A DNA stretch of 58,751 nt from positions 1 through 58,751 of the IMG/VR virus record IMGVR_UViG_3300030104_001141; one strand, 5' to 3'. Below are positions 32,295-41,098 of this stretch, piece by piece. Position 1 is the stretch's first letter, and each line of letters starts with the position of its first letter. A program made the position numbers and the translations under genes. The notes below the pieces were generated by a model, which did no database searches, had not been told where the DNA came from, and saw nothing but the letters and a program-made list of their open reading frames with translations. Source of the DNA: a virus.

Positions 32295-34138
32295 TATCTT
32301 CTTCCATCTGGTTTAATATCTAGTCTTAAATCACCAAGTCTCCAACCATAATCATTTGATGAATTAGATACTCTAATAGCACATTGTCTGCTTCTAGCTC
32401 TTGTGTTTGTAAATGTTGAAGCTGGTGTAACTGATACAGTAGATAAAGTAGATAAATCTTCTAATGGATAATTTCTACCTTTAATTGTAATAGTTACATC
32501 ATCTGATGTACTTTGTTGGTCTCTAAAAGTTAAGTCAGGTATTATTTTAGAAACAAACATATATCTTTCACCATCAGGGTCTAAATCAAAATCACTTGAT
32601 TCTATAAATGCAGTAAAGTTTTCACCATCAGAACTATGACCTACTTCGTGATTATATAAATAATTTATATTAGTATTATCATCTTTACTTGCTGCTACAG
32701 GAAAAACTCTTGTTGGTGCATCATTCCATGCTGTTCTAGTAAAGTTATCTGTTGTTGTTCCTATAGACCATGTTTGTTCTAAATAATTATATATAACATA
32801 TCTATTTATTTCTGTACTATCTTTAGATGGATAAAACCACATTACTTCATTATGTTCAGGATTACTTGTTCCAAATATTTTAAATAGTTGTTCTGTATTA
32901 ATATCACTAAATATATAATCTAATACTGTACATGGCAATCTTTGAGCACTTCCTGAATAAGTATAAAAAGAACCTCTATCCATAAAGAATACTTGTCCAT
33001 TTGCATTAATAGCAGCATTAGGAGATATCATTGACATTCCTGTTGCTACTTCATTAAAACTAAATATAAATGGCTGACCAACAAAACGCATAGATACTAT
33101 ACCTGCATCAGTCCATATAAGTATTTCTTGTCTTGTTCTTAAAGCTCCAATAATAGTAGAACCTAAAGATAATTGAACACCACCTGCTGAGTTTGTTGAA
33201 GAAGGTGTCCAGTCTATAATACTTTCAGCATCTGAAAATCTAACTAATAAAGGATTTAGTGTACTAGAACCTATAGCATTACAACCAAAAGCTATAACAT
33301 GCCTATCAATATCTGACATCATTATTTGTAAAACTTTAGTTGGAACATTACTTGCATCAGTTAAGCTTGTAGCATTTACTGCTCTTGTAGTAACTCCTGA
33401 AGATTCATCCCAATAATAAATTCCACCTAGTCTAATAGCAGCTATTGTATCATCACCAAAATTATCTATAGACCAAAGTCTTAATTGATTAGTTGATGTT
33501 ATACCTGCTGCTGCTCCCCAAGTGCTTGAACCCCAAGTTCCTACACCCCAACCTGTTGAACGAACATAAACATCAAGACCTGAATTTATTTGATACACAG
33601 CATCTGCTCCTGAACCACCATTACCTGTATCACTACCATTAGCTGTAGCTGATGCTTCAAATGTAAATGTATCTGTTGTTATTGATGTAATTTGATGCTC
33701 TGTATTTAATACACTATCAGTAATATTTCCACCTAAACTTACAGCTCCTGATATTGTTACAAAATCTCCTACAACAGCTCCATGTGCATCATCTGTAGCT
33801 GTTATAGTTGTACTTCCATTAGTAGCAGCAAAAACTATACCATTAGTTGTTGTTGCTCTAATAGGTGTTATATCATTAAAATCATCACCTTCTAAAACAT
33901 AAAGTTTTTGATGTGTTCCTAATATTGCATAGTCTGTTTGTTCTGCACTTCTATAAACATAAATTTTTCTACAAGTTCCTATAAAACTTTGATTTGTATA
34001 TTTAGACCAACCACCTATTTTTTCTGGTCTACCTTTTCTAAATCTAATTTTATCTGCATCAAACCAACCACCTTCATTACTGTAATCACTTCCTTCTTTA
34101 TTTATTCCGGGTTGAAATTCAAATTTTCTTAATGTCAT
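32294..34138 (-). CDS. Tail nozzle-like protein
   Basis: This 614-residue beta-rich protein opens FEFQPGINKEGSDYSNEGGWFDADKIRFRKGRPEKIGGW, a signature of the large tail tube/nozzle proteins of podoviruses in the SU10/T7-gp12/P22-gp10 functional class. Later segments resemble beta-propeller repeats, and the end finishes DYGWRLGDLRLD. It would form the distal part of the short tail below the adaptor proteins at 46679 and 47660. Family membership is inferred from these patterns and the position. Confidence 0.72.
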   Translation of the reverse strand: MTLRKFEFQPGINKEGSDYSNEGGWFDADKIRFRKGRPEKIGGWSKYTNQSFIGTCRKIYVYRSAEQTDYAILGTHQKLYVLEGDDFNDITPIRATTTNGIVFAATNGSTTITATDDAHGAVVGDFVTISGAVSLGGNITDSVLNTEHQITSITTDTFTFEASATANGSDTGNGGSGADAVYQINSGLDVYVRSTGWGVGTWGSSTWGAAAGITSTNQLRLWSIDNFGDDTIAAIRLGGIYYWDESSGVTTRAVNATSLTDASNVPTKVLQIMMSDIDRHVIAFGCNAIGSSTLNPLLVRFSDAESIIDWTPSSTNSAGGVQLSLGSTIIGALRTRQEILIWTDAGIVSMRFVGQPFIFSFNEVATGMSMISPNAAINANGQVFFMDRGSFYTYSGSAQRLPCTVLDYIFSDINTEQLFKIFGTSNPEHNEVMWFYPSKDSTEINRYVIYNYLEQTWSIGTTTDNFTRTAWNDAPTRVFPVAASKDDNTNINYLYNHEVGHSSDGENFTAFIESSDFDLDPDGERYMFVSKIIPDLTFRDQQSTSDDVTITIKGRNYPLEDLSTLSTVSVTPASTFTNTRARSRQCAIRVSNSSNDYGWRLGDLRLDIKPDGRR

Positions 34139-34140
34139 TA

Positions 34141-34584
34141 TTAAACCTCATGCCATTCTTTGCCTTCAAATAGCAAAGCTTCTGCTTCTCGTCTTCTTAT
34201 TAAGCCTTCTAAAACTTTGCCACCTGCTTTGTTCCAGCGTTTAATTTGACTGGGTATTAAATGATAATCTCCTGCATTTAAAAACTTTAACATAGTGGAT
34301 GCTTTTAAATTAGCTGGTCCTAAATTAAATACCCAACTTACTAAAGAATCAAATTGATTTTGTTCTAATTTTACTTTAACTAAATCATTTACATAGCCTT
34401 CATATTCTTCCATTTCATGCAATAACAATTTATCAGCTTCTTCTTGGGTAATAGTATCACCCTCTTTTACACCTTTGGTTGAGCCATATCCTATTGTTAA
34501 AACATTAGCTGCACATTTGTAAGCTTCTAACTCACAACCTTCAAACTTTTTAATTAAAGACAATCCCTCTTGTGATATCTTCAT
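34141..34584 (-). CDS. Endolysin, GH24 lysozyme
   Basis: This 147-residue phage lysozyme hydrolyses peptidoglycan at the end of infection. The catalytic set is E15 (KKFEG), C24 in the position often held by Asp (AYKCAANVLTIGYG) and T30, the Glu-Cys-Thr version known from lambdoid endolysins. The start at 34584 has GGAG six bases upstream; the longer in-frame reading overlaps the holin. No signal peptide or membrane anchor is seen, so it depends on the holin encoded one base upstream. Confidence 0.9.
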   Translation of the reverse strand: MKISQEGLSLIKKFEGCELEAYKCAANVLTIGYGSTKGVKEGDTITQEEADKLLLHEMEEYEGYVNDLVKVKLEQNQFDSLVSWVFNLGPANLKASTMLKFLNAGDYHLIPSQIKRWNKAGGKVLEGLIRRREAEALLFEGKEWHEV

Positions 34585-34585
34585 A

Positions 34586-35065
34586 TTACTCTCCTTTATC
34601 GTTGGTGTGAGATGCTCCAAAATAGAACGAAATAATCGCACTTGCTAATCCTCCAAGATAACCAAGCACTAAATTAATTAATGCTTCGCTGTTTTGTTCT
34701 GGTGGTTGTAATGTTACTAAAAATATATAACCAAGAAAACCGCCTATGGTTACTAAACCAATAATACGAGCAGTCCAATCTTTACTAAACATACCTCTAG
34801 CATGTTGTTTATCTGCTACTTCCAGCTTAAATACATCTACATCAAGTTCTTTCATTTGTACTTCAAACTCTTGTTCTGCTTTCTTTAGCTCCATCATTTG
34901 TTCTGGAGTGGCATTTTGTATTGCTTGTTGTACAGATTTTTGGTCATTAGAAACACCTAAAACTTCTGCTATTTTACCCATAGCCATATTACCAAGAGGT
35001 CCACCCATTGCTGAACCTATTGTAGGTGCTACTGCTCCTACTATATTTTTTAATATTGCTTTCAT
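34586..35065 (-). CDS. Holin (3TM/GTA holin type)
   Basis: This 159-residue protein has a Gly/Ala/Met-rich N-terminus (VGAVAPTIGSAMGGPLGNMAMGKIAEVLG), a charged helical middle, then two membrane spans (IIGLVTIGGFLGYIFLVTL and LVLGYLGGLASAIISFYFG). This is the layout of the 3TM_holin family found in gene transfer agents and phages of alphaproteobacteria. It makes the inner-membrane holes that let the adjacent lysozyme reach the wall. Confidence 0.83.
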   Translation of the reverse strand: MKAILKNIVGAVAPTIGSAMGGPLGNMAMGKIAEVLGVSNDQKSVQQAIQNATPEQMMELKKAEQEFEVQMKELDVDVFKLEVADKQHARGMFSKDWTARIIGLVTIGGFLGYIFLVTLQPPEQNSEALINLVLGYLGGLASAIISFYFGASHTNDKGE

Positions 35066-35078
35066 AAAACTCCTAAAA

Positions 35079-36833
35079 TTAATTTATTGTATATATTTGT
35101 ATAGGTTTTTCTTTGCCTTTTACATATATGCTTTCTAATTCTTTTAATATTATTTCAGAATTAAAGTTTTTTGCGTTAATTGTATTATATCCAATAACAA
35201 TATCTTCACCAACTTCCTTAGTAGAGCTTTCTAATCTAGCAGCAAGATTAACAGCATCGCCTATAGCTGTATAATCAAACCTTGTTTTGCTTCCCATATT
35301 ACCAATAACAGCATAACCAGTATTAACACCTACTCCTATTTCTACATCAATATTAGCTTGTTTAATTTTTTCTTGTATTTCTTTAGCACATAATACTGCG
35401 GCAGTTTCATGGTCTGGTAAATCTATAGGTGCATTAAATATTGCCATCATTGCATCGCCTATATATTTATCTACCATTCCTTGATATTTTTTTACTGCAT
35501 CTGCTTGTATTGTTAAAGCTTTATTCATAATTTTAGTTACTTCTTCTGGTTCAAGCTTTTCAGACATAGCAGTAAAACCTCTTACATCTGTAAATAAAAA
35601 TGTACAGTATCTTCTTTCACCACCTAATACTAATGAATCTGGATTATCTTGTAATTTTTTAACTTGTCTAGGGTCAAGATAATGTTCAAATTGTTTTTTA
35701 ATCTGTTGTCTTAATTTATATTGTTCTCTAAATCTAAGATAAAAAGCTATTGAGCCAGTTATAAATTCAGATATTAAAGTCCATGTAACATCTATTAATA
35801 TTCCTTTTTGTATAAAATAATATCCTGTACTTGCTGTTATAAACATAGTAATTAAACTTAATGTTATTCCCCATGTAATTCCAAAATAAAATAATATATA
35901 CCAAACTAAAGAAACACCTAATACAAATATTAACAAGTTAATACTTATTGCCCAATCAGGTATGTAAGGACTATCTTGTATTAAAATTGATTCTGCAAGT
36001 GCTGCTTGTATTTTATGTGGTTCTAATAAACCAACTGGAGTTGCAATCTGTGGCATAACTCCGTTAGCTGTTACACCTACGAATACAAACTTACCGTTTA
36101 CATTCATTTCTTGTAAATTAGTTTCTTCTGTTTTTACCCAGCTTATCCACTTACGACCAAGACTATCTGTTTTAACTGGTGGTATTCCTCTTATTGATAT
36201 TTCTGATATACCATTATCATTAGTTTTTATAATGTAAGTTTTAACATTAAACAAAGCTTTATATATTTGTGTGCCAAAACTAGGAATCCAATTATCATCA
36301 GGTGTTTTAACTAAAAGAGGTATTCTTCTTACAAGTTGGTCAACTTCTGTGGGAGCAATAGCTAAACCAGATAGCGTTTTATTTGCTAAAAGAGGATGGT
36401 TTTGTTTTACTCCCGAACTAAGTATACCACCATTATTTTCTCCAAGTACAACAGTTCCAGATGTAGAAGGATAAACACCTTTACCATCTTCAAACATAGC
36501 AATTACAGATGGTGCATATTCTAGTGCTTCAGCAAATACTTCATCACCACCCATTCTATCTGCTTGTGGAAAACTAATAACCCAACCAATACCAATAGCT
36601 CCTTTGTTTAGTAAGTCAATTTGTATTTCTGCAAGTCTTTGTCTAGGTAATGGATAACCACCTTCACGCTCTACATCTTCTTCAGTAATATTGAGTATGA
36701 CAAAGTTACCAGACTCTTGAGGTGTTTGTATAAAGGTATCAAATACTTTTAACTTAAGTATTTCTGTAGGTGTTGATTGATATACTAATGGCAATACAAG
36801 TATTATAAGTATTATGAATATTAACTTTTTCAT
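35079..36833 (-). CDS. CHASE2-adenylate cyclase, membrane sensor
   Basis: This 584-residue protein has an N-terminal membrane anchor (3-19), an extracytoplasmic CHASE2-type sensor (about 25-285), three membrane helices (about 296-365) and a class III cyclase domain (about 405-584). The cyclase site looks complete: metal Asp residues D416 (FTDVRGFT) and D460 (GDAMMA), adenine-selecting K456 and D526, and N529 and R533 (DAVNLAARLE). It should make cAMP in response to a periplasmic signal. It starts as TAATG at the end of the FecR-domain gene, forming one unit with the curli-type genes. A bacterial-type signalling enzyme in a phage late operon is unusual. A TATTAA palindrome lies in its coding sequence (35928). 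Confidence 0.9.
   Translation of the reverse strand: MKKLIFIILIILVLPLVYQSTPTEILKLKVFDTFIQTPQESGNFVILNITEEDVEREGGYPLPRQRLAEIQIDLLNKGAIGIGWVISFPQADRMGGDEVFAEALEYAPSVIAMFEDGKGVYPSTSGTVVLGENNGGILSSGVKQNHPLLANKTLSGLAIAPTEVDQLVRRIPLLVKTPDDNWIPSFGTQIYKALFNVKTYIIKTNDNGISEISIRGIPPVKTDSLGRKWISWVKTEETNLQEMNVNGKFVFVGVTANGVMPQIATPVGLLEPHKIQAALAESILIQDSPYIPDWAISINLLIFVLGVSLVWYILFYFGITWGITLSLITMFITASTGYYFIQKGILIDVTWTLISEFITGSIAFYLRFREQYKLRQQIKKQFEHYLDPRQVKKLQDNPDSLVLGGERRYCTFLFTDVRGFTAMSEKLEPEEVTKIMNKALTIQADAVKKYQGMVDKYIGDAMMAIFNAPIDLPDHETAAVLCAKEIQEKIKQANIDVEIGVGVNTGYAVIGNMGSKTRFDYTAIGDAVNLAARLESSTKEVGEDIVIGYNTINAKNFNSEIILKELESIYVKGKEKPIQIYTIN
35928..35943. repeat. TATTAA-N4-TTAATA palindrome, copy 9 (in coding sequence)
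   Basis: Perfect copy with centre CAAG inside the membrane-helix region of the CHASE2-cyclase gene. Confidence 0.6.
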
Positions 36834-37951
36834 TAATCACTCTGAGTTATAGTTATAACAGAATCACTACCACCATTTACTTTAATAACATTAGATATAC
36901 CATCTTGTATAAAAATTACTGTATATGCATTATTTCCATCTAAATCTAACTGCACAGATTCGCTTACACTTCTTCTTAAACTAACAACTTGTCCTGTTAT
37001 TATAGTTGTTATTTGTGTATCAGGGTCTTTACCTAATAATGTTCCTGATATTTGTGTACTTGTAGCTTGTGGTAGTTGGTCTTCTTCTTCAGCTATAGCC
37101 AATCCATCTAACACATTTAATAAATCTTCTAGGTAATTTACATCAAGATAATTTATATCTAACTCTGTAAACTCTAAACTATCTTCTTTTAAATAATCTT
37201 CTGCAAGATAGTCTACATCCAAGTCATTAAAATCAAGTACGCTATCTGTTTGTGTGCTTGTAGCTTCTTCTTCTATAACTACTTCTTCTTTAGGTGGCGT
37301 AACAATTAACATATTATCTATTACATCTAGCGTTAAATCTAAGATAACTGGTTTGCTTGGTGCTGATTCAAATACACTTACTGTAGTCGCTTCATAGGGC
37401 TTACTTAATAAAACTGTTCCCATAGCAGTAACTACTTCTATTTCGCCACTAGAAAGCCCTAGAGAGTCTGGTAGTAGTATTATAAGACTACGACCTAGTT
37501 CATCAACTGTAGCCGTAAAATCAGTCCCTCTAATCGCTATATTAGCTGTAGGTGTTTTAAGAGATATATTTTGTTTATCTATTTTATTAAGATTGCCTGT
37601 AATAAACCTTGCTGTACCAAGACCAAAAGTAAGAGCCATTTTTGCTTTAGATGGGTCAGGGTCATAAATATATTCATCAATAAGTAATTGTGAATGTTCA
37701 GTAAGCTTTACAATAGAATCATCAAGAAATGTAATAGCCATTCTTCCATTAGTAGTAATAGCTTCATCATTACTTTGTATAGCAAATTTTAATTCGGCAT
37801 CTAATGGTTTATCTCGTACTATTTGTGCTGAACCATTTAGTTCAGATATATCTCCAATATCAGCAGCTTGTGCTTGTACCTTGGTCGTTTTGAATGACAC
37901 AGACAGTAGAAGCAGCATTACCGCCAATTGATATAATTTTAAGCCAGTCAT
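36833..37951 (-). CDS. Secreted FecR-domain protein
   Basis: This 372-residue protein has a signal peptide (about 1-28, ending VQAQA), then a FecR-type beta domain (about 31-190) with SELNGSAQIV, ITFLDDSIVKLTEHSQLLIDEY and SLKTPTANIAIRGTDF. A low-complexity acidic segment of DLDVDYL-like repeats (about 235-285) and a C-terminal beta segment follow. Periplasmic FecR-domain proteins are often encoded beside CHASE2 cyclases in bacteria and may be the sensor's ligand or partner. The start lies 92 bases inside the curlin-like gene and has only a weak ribosome site, but it is the only start giving a good signal peptide. Confidence 0.82.
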   Translation of the reverse strand: MTGLKLYQLAVMLLLLSVSFKTTKVQAQAADIGDISELNGSAQIVRDKPLDAELKFAIQSNDEAITTNGRMAITFLDDSIVKLTEHSQLLIDEYIYDPDPSKAKMALTFGLGTARFITGNLNKIDKQNISLKTPTANIAIRGTDFTATVDELGRSLIILLPDSLGLSSGEIEVVTAMGTVLLSKPYEATTVSVFESAPSKPVILDLTLDVIDNMLIVTPPKEEVVIEEEATSTQTDSVLDFNDLDVDYLAEDYLKEDSLEFTELDINYLDVNYLEDLLNVLDGLAIAEEEDQLPQATSTQISGTLLGKDPDTQITTIITGQVVSLRRSVSESVQLDLDGNNAYTVIFIQDGISNVIKVNGGSDSVITITQSD

Positions 37952-38591
37952 TATCTTGGGTGCTCAGTTGTTGTATGTTAAAAGTTCTTTGACCGCCTGT
38001 ATGGTCTAGCCAAAAATATCCACCTGCTGAAGCATTAACACCAGTACCTGTATAAGTTACTGTATTATCAGAACCATCTATATCCATATAGTTTGTTGCT
38101 CCATCAATATTTATATTTGATGTTACTGTGTTGCTAGAACCTTGAATAATCCAATCTAAATTTAAATTTGCTGCTATTGCTGTAGTACCTTGATTTAAGG
38201 TAAATGTATTACTACTACCTGTTACTGCTATATTTTGGTCAGAACCGGCAGAACTATATGTATTAGTTGGGTCTACTTGTATTGTAAAAGTATTTGTATC
38301 TCCAGTAAAATTATATAACCCTGTAAAAGTAGTAGCGTTTATATCACCTAAAAATTTATTGGTATTACCAATCATATTAATATCAAGTGTCATAGTAGCA
38401 CCATCTAAATCAAAAGCAGTTAAACTTCCTGCTGATGAATTAAGTCCACCAATAATATTAGATATACCTAGTTGTTCTAGGTCTATATTAGCTCCAGTAC
38501 CAGACTGGTCTACATAAATTTCGTTATCAGCCGCGTATATTGTCGATGCACTCAGCATCACAATCAGGCTTATTAATTTCAATTTCTTCAT
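37860..38591 (-). CDS. Secreted curlin-like repeat protein
   Basis: This 243-residue protein has a clear signal peptide (MKKLKLISLIVMLSASTIYA, cleavage near residue 20). The mature part opens EIYVDQSGTGANIDLEQLG, which fits the curlin repeat (Q.G..N....Q), followed by further Asn/Thr/Gly-rich strands such as QNIAVTGSSNTFTLNQ. It ends with two Cys residues (VCVIQNDQGTSTSC). It is the likely cargo of the CsgG/CsgF-type pore encoded upstream. No CsgB or CsgE was found. The start at 38591 was chosen for the signal peptide; it overlaps the CsgG-like gene by 65 bases. Confidence 0.75.
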   Translation of the reverse strand: MKKLKLISLIVMLSASTIYAADNEIYVDQSGTGANIDLEQLGISNIIGGLNSSAGSLTAFDLDGATMTLDINMIGNTNKFLGDINATTFTGLYNFTGDTNTFTIQVDPTNTYSSAGSDQNIAVTGSSNTFTLNQGTTAIAANLNLDWIIQGSSNTVTSNINIDGATNYMDIDGSDNTVTYTGTGVNASAGGYFWLDHTGGQRTFNIQQLSTQDNDWLKIISIGGNAASTVCVIQNDQGTSTSC

Positions 38592-39399
38592 ATTTCCAAA
38601 AACTCCTGTCATAACCGACATTAATTATTTCTAATACAGCACTTTCAATAGCTTTTATTAATGCTATTGTTGTTGATTCATTTCTGGAATTACCCATTTC
38701 TATCTCAACAAGTTCTGTTCCTGCTTCTATAAAACGAAATACATCTTCTGATTTGCCATAACTAAATATAGTTTTTTCAGTCATTACTTCTATTAGTATC
38801 TCACCTGTGGCTACTGATACCATTCTTAAAGTTATTGTTACGCTATCTTCTCTATACTGAGCACTAGAACCAATACCTAAATATCTTGCTCCAACACCAC
38901 CTGTAGTTAGATTAGTTTCATAAGCTATAACAGCACCTTCAATCAAAACTCCTGCAAATAATAAAGGTCTTAATGCTTTCTTTTTTTCTTCATCTGATAA
39001 AGTTTGTTCTCTAGCAGACCTTATTAATTGTCTTTCTTTAGTAAGATTATCTAAACCTACTCTTTCAACTACTGTAAAAAACTCTCCATTACCTGCGTGT
39101 TTTAAAGCTCGTATAAGTAGTGCATTTGGTTGTTGTGTTATTGCAGTACTAAATAGTGCAAATTCACTATTGCTTTTTCTTTGACCTGTTTGGTCAGTAA
39201 AAGCTGTAGGATATACAGCTACTACAGGTTTTATTATTGGTTTTTTTACATTAGCTAATTCTTTAGATTGTAATTCAGATATATTTACAACATTATTTGC
39301 TTGAAATCTTTGTTCGTATGTATCTTCAAATTGATTAAATATAGAACAGCTAGAAAGTAAAAGTGCCAATAGGTATCGTAATTTCAGTAACTGTTCCAT
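38527..39399 (-). CDS. csgG: CsgG-like outer-membrane curli secretion lipoprotein
   Basis: This 290-residue protein is near the 277 of E. coli CsgG. It has a lipoprotein signal with lipobox LSSC (Cys18) and almost every CsgG landmark: VAVYPTAFTDQTGQ, FSTAITQ, VERVGLDNLTKERQLIR, EGAVIAYETN, GGVGARYLGIG, QYREDSVTITLRMVSVATGEIL, KTIFSYGKSEDVFRFIE and a final AIESAVLEIIN. CsgG forms the nonameric outer-membrane channel of curli export. By eye the constriction loop differs: of the three E. coli residues (Tyr, Asn, Phe) only the Phe appears kept. It overlaps the CsgF-like gene by 50 bases. Confidence 0.92.
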   Translation of the reverse strand: MEQLLKLRYLLALLLSSCSIFNQFEDTYEQRFQANNVVNISELQSKELANVKKPIIKPVVAVYPTAFTDQTGQRKSNSEFALFSTAITQQPNALLIRALKHAGNGEFFTVVERVGLDNLTKERQLIRSAREQTLSDEEKKKALRPLLFAGVLIEGAVIAYETNLTTGGVGARYLGIGSSAQYREDSVTITLRMVSVATGEILIEVMTEKTIFSYGKSEDVFRFIEAGTELVEIEMGNSRNESTTIALIKAIESAVLEIINVGYDRSFWKYEEIEINKPDCDAECIDNIRG

Positions 39400-39850
39400 C
39401 TGCTTCCGTTATTTTAAGTGTTAAAGTTACACCATCGCTTGTATATTCTATAGTATTACCTTCTAAGGTTATTGTTCCTGAGCTTTGTGGTGTTTCGCCA
39501 AATAAGTTATTTACTAACTGTCTTGATAGTTCTGCATAAACTCTTGATTCTAAGTTACGCATAAATCTTGCAAGTGTAGAGTTTTCTTTTTCTCTTTCTA
39601 TTTCTTCTTGTAAGGCTTTGATTTCTTCTTTAATTGTAAGCTTACGACTAAACTCTTGATTTTCTATAGTTAGGTAGTGCGAAGATGTACCTACGCCATT
39701 AAAGCTAGGCGATTTAAATTTAAAAGTTATAGTATCTGCTTTAATATTTTGTACAAATATTCCTACAAACATAACTATTCCTATAACAGCAAGTATTTTA
39801 ATTATTGTATTTTTTTCTTTTTCAGAAGATTTAATCTTTTCTTTGGTCAT
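39350..39850 (-). CDS. csgF: CsgF-like curli assembly factor
   Basis: This 166-residue protein has an N-terminal hydrophobic signal or anchor (about 18-36), then ITFKFKSPSFNGVG, the diagnostic start of mature CsgF, which plugs into the CsgG channel. It continues with a charged helical insertion, then MRNLESRVYAELSRQLVNNLFG (matching the CsgF helix) and a beta C-terminus ending ITIPIGTFTF. CsgF couples export to fibre nucleation at the cell surface. It is first in the cassette and starts 20 bases inside the preceding small membrane gene. Confidence 0.87.
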   Translation of the reverse strand: MTKEKIKSSEKEKNTIIKILAVIGIVMFVGIFVQNIKADTITFKFKSPSFNGVGTSSHYLTIENQEFSRKLTIKEEIKALQEEIEREKENSTLARFMRNLESRVYAELSRQLVNNLFGETPQSSGTITLEGNTIEYTSDGVTLTLKITEADGTVTEITIPIGTFTF

Positions 39851-40181
39851 CTCTATCCGCCTTTGCTAATCTATCGGTGTGCATTAGTTGTGGTACACCT
39901 AATATAGTTTTTAAAAGTGTGTCTTGTCTAATTATTTCATTATCTACAGAACGAACTCTATCTATAAGAGCAACCAAGATACCGTGTTGTGAGTCTAATT
40001 TTTGACCTAATCTTTGTTCTATTTCAGATATTTGTGCTGATACTTTCTCATCAAGTACATCTACCTTTGTTTCCATGCCGTCAATAATTTTATTAATAAG
40101 CTTCCAGATAAATAAACCAAGACCTATTGCTGCTGCTATAGGAAATCCTACTTCATTAATTAATTGAACTACTGAGTCCAT
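39831..40181 (-). CDS. Small membrane protein, holin-like
   Basis: This 116-residue protein has one N-terminal membrane span (VGFPIAAAIGLGLFIWKLI), followed by a long helical, probably coiled-coil domain. This is the layout of BhlA/UviB-type small holins and of some spanin-like peptides. It could be a second holin or an antiholin, since the 3TM holin lies beyond the curli cassette. The start lacks a strong ribosome site. Confidence 0.6.
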   Translation of the reverse strand: MDSVVQLINEVGFPIAAAIGLGLFIWKLINKIIDGMETKVDVLDEKVSAQISEIEQRLGQKLDSQHGILVALIDRVRSVDNEIIRQDTLLKTILGVPQLMHTDRLAKADRDDQRKD

Positions 40182-40186
40182 TTGAT

Positions 40187-40567
40187 TTAATAGTCACCCC
40201 AAACTTTGCTTTTAGTACCTCCGTGGTACTCAACTGCATGACCCTCGTCTATAAGCATTTGACAAATATCTTTACCATCTTCTGTGTAAGGTATTCCAAG
40301 TATGCGACCATATTTACCTTTACCTAAAGATTTAACTTTTAAATTGCCTACGCAAAGTTCTTTTAATCTTTCTTTAGCAGCAAGACCTAGTTTTTTTTCA
40401 GCTAAGTCTCTAGTACGACTTTCAGGAGTATCAATACCAGCAAGTCTTACACGCTGTTTATGTAGCTTTACATCAAAGCCTAAATCAAGACAACAATCAA
40501 ATGTATCTCCATCTACTATTCTTTCTAATGTGGCGTTATATACAAACGCATCAGGTGCTGTAGCCAT
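40187..40567 (-). CDS. Staphylococcal-type thermonuclease
   Basis: This 126-residue SNase-fold nuclease has the catalytic residues of the family: D21 in VDGDTF, R41 and D46/E49 in RLAGIDTPE, and R88 in KYGRILG. No signal peptide is visible, so the protein is either cytoplasmic or packaged. It cuts DNA or RNA with calcium; in a phage it may degrade host nucleic acid. Starts as TAATG overlap with the basic protein upstream. Confidence 0.87.
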   Translation of the reverse strand: MATAPDAFVYNATLERIVDGDTFDCCLDLGFDVKLHKQRVRLAGIDTPESRTRDLAEKKLGLAAKERLKELCVGNLKVKSLGKGKYGRILGIPYTEDGKDICQMLIDEGHAVEYHGGTKSKVWGDY

Positions 40568-40809
40568 TATCTTTTTTTTCCTTTATGTAATCCATGTCTT
40601 GCATGTTGTTTACCTTTTCTAGTAGCTGCTCTTTTTTTCTTATTAGCTGCTGCAAGTTTTTTTCTACCTTTAGGTGTTGATTTTAATTTTTTTATAGTGG
40701 CAGCAGGTGCGTATACTTCTCCTGTTTTAGAAGATTTTTTACCACTTGGAGTTGTCCACTTTTGTTTAGTCCATCGTTTAAGACTTTTTTGACTTTTTTT
40801 TAGAGCCAT
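40567..40809 (-). CDS. Small basic protein with SLKRWTKQKWTTPSGK motif
   Basis: This 80-residue, extremely Lys-rich protein has the motif SLKRWTKQKWTTPSGKKS...GEVYAP, which I have seen in small basic proteins of many phages and some large DNA viruses. Function is unknown. Charge suggests DNA or RNA binding, possibly DNA condensation in the capsid. It overlaps the upstream gene by 32 bases. Confidence 0.65.
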   Translation of the reverse strand: MALKKSQKSLKRWTKQKWTTPSGKKSSKTGEVYAPAATIKKLKSTPKGRKKLAAANKKKRAATRKGKQHARHGLHKGKKR

Positions 40810-41098
40810 GTTTCTTCCTTATTGATTCTTTACCTTTTTTAAATATACTAGCTACTTGAGTCTTACCCATTACTTTAGCTCTTTGTTCTCCTACAGTTAA
40901 TATTTGTATCTTTCTTGCAAAAGGTTTATTAACTTTTTTTACTTTTGCTACAGTAGCTCTTGCATCTGTTGGAGTTTTAAATTTAATACTAACAGTATCT
41001 TTAGGATTTTCGTCTGTATATAATCTACGACCACTGCCTTTAGGTTTTTTACCTGTACCTACTTTAGGGTCTTTTTTTTTAGTTTTATTATTCTTCAT
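40778..41098 (-). CDS. Small basic conserved phage protein
   Basis: This 106-residue protein contains DPKVGTGKKPKGSGRRLYTDENPKDTV, a stretch strongly conserved in small proteins of marine phages, followed by a helical basic domain. Its role is unknown. It is probably virion-associated, given that its neighbours are structural. It overlaps both neighbours. Confidence 0.65.
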   Translation of the reverse strand: MKNNKTKKKDPKVGTGKKPKGSGRRLYTDENPKDTVSIKFKTPTDARATVAKVKKVNKPFARKIQILTVGEQRAKVMGKTQVASIFKKGKESIRKKHGSKKKSKKS

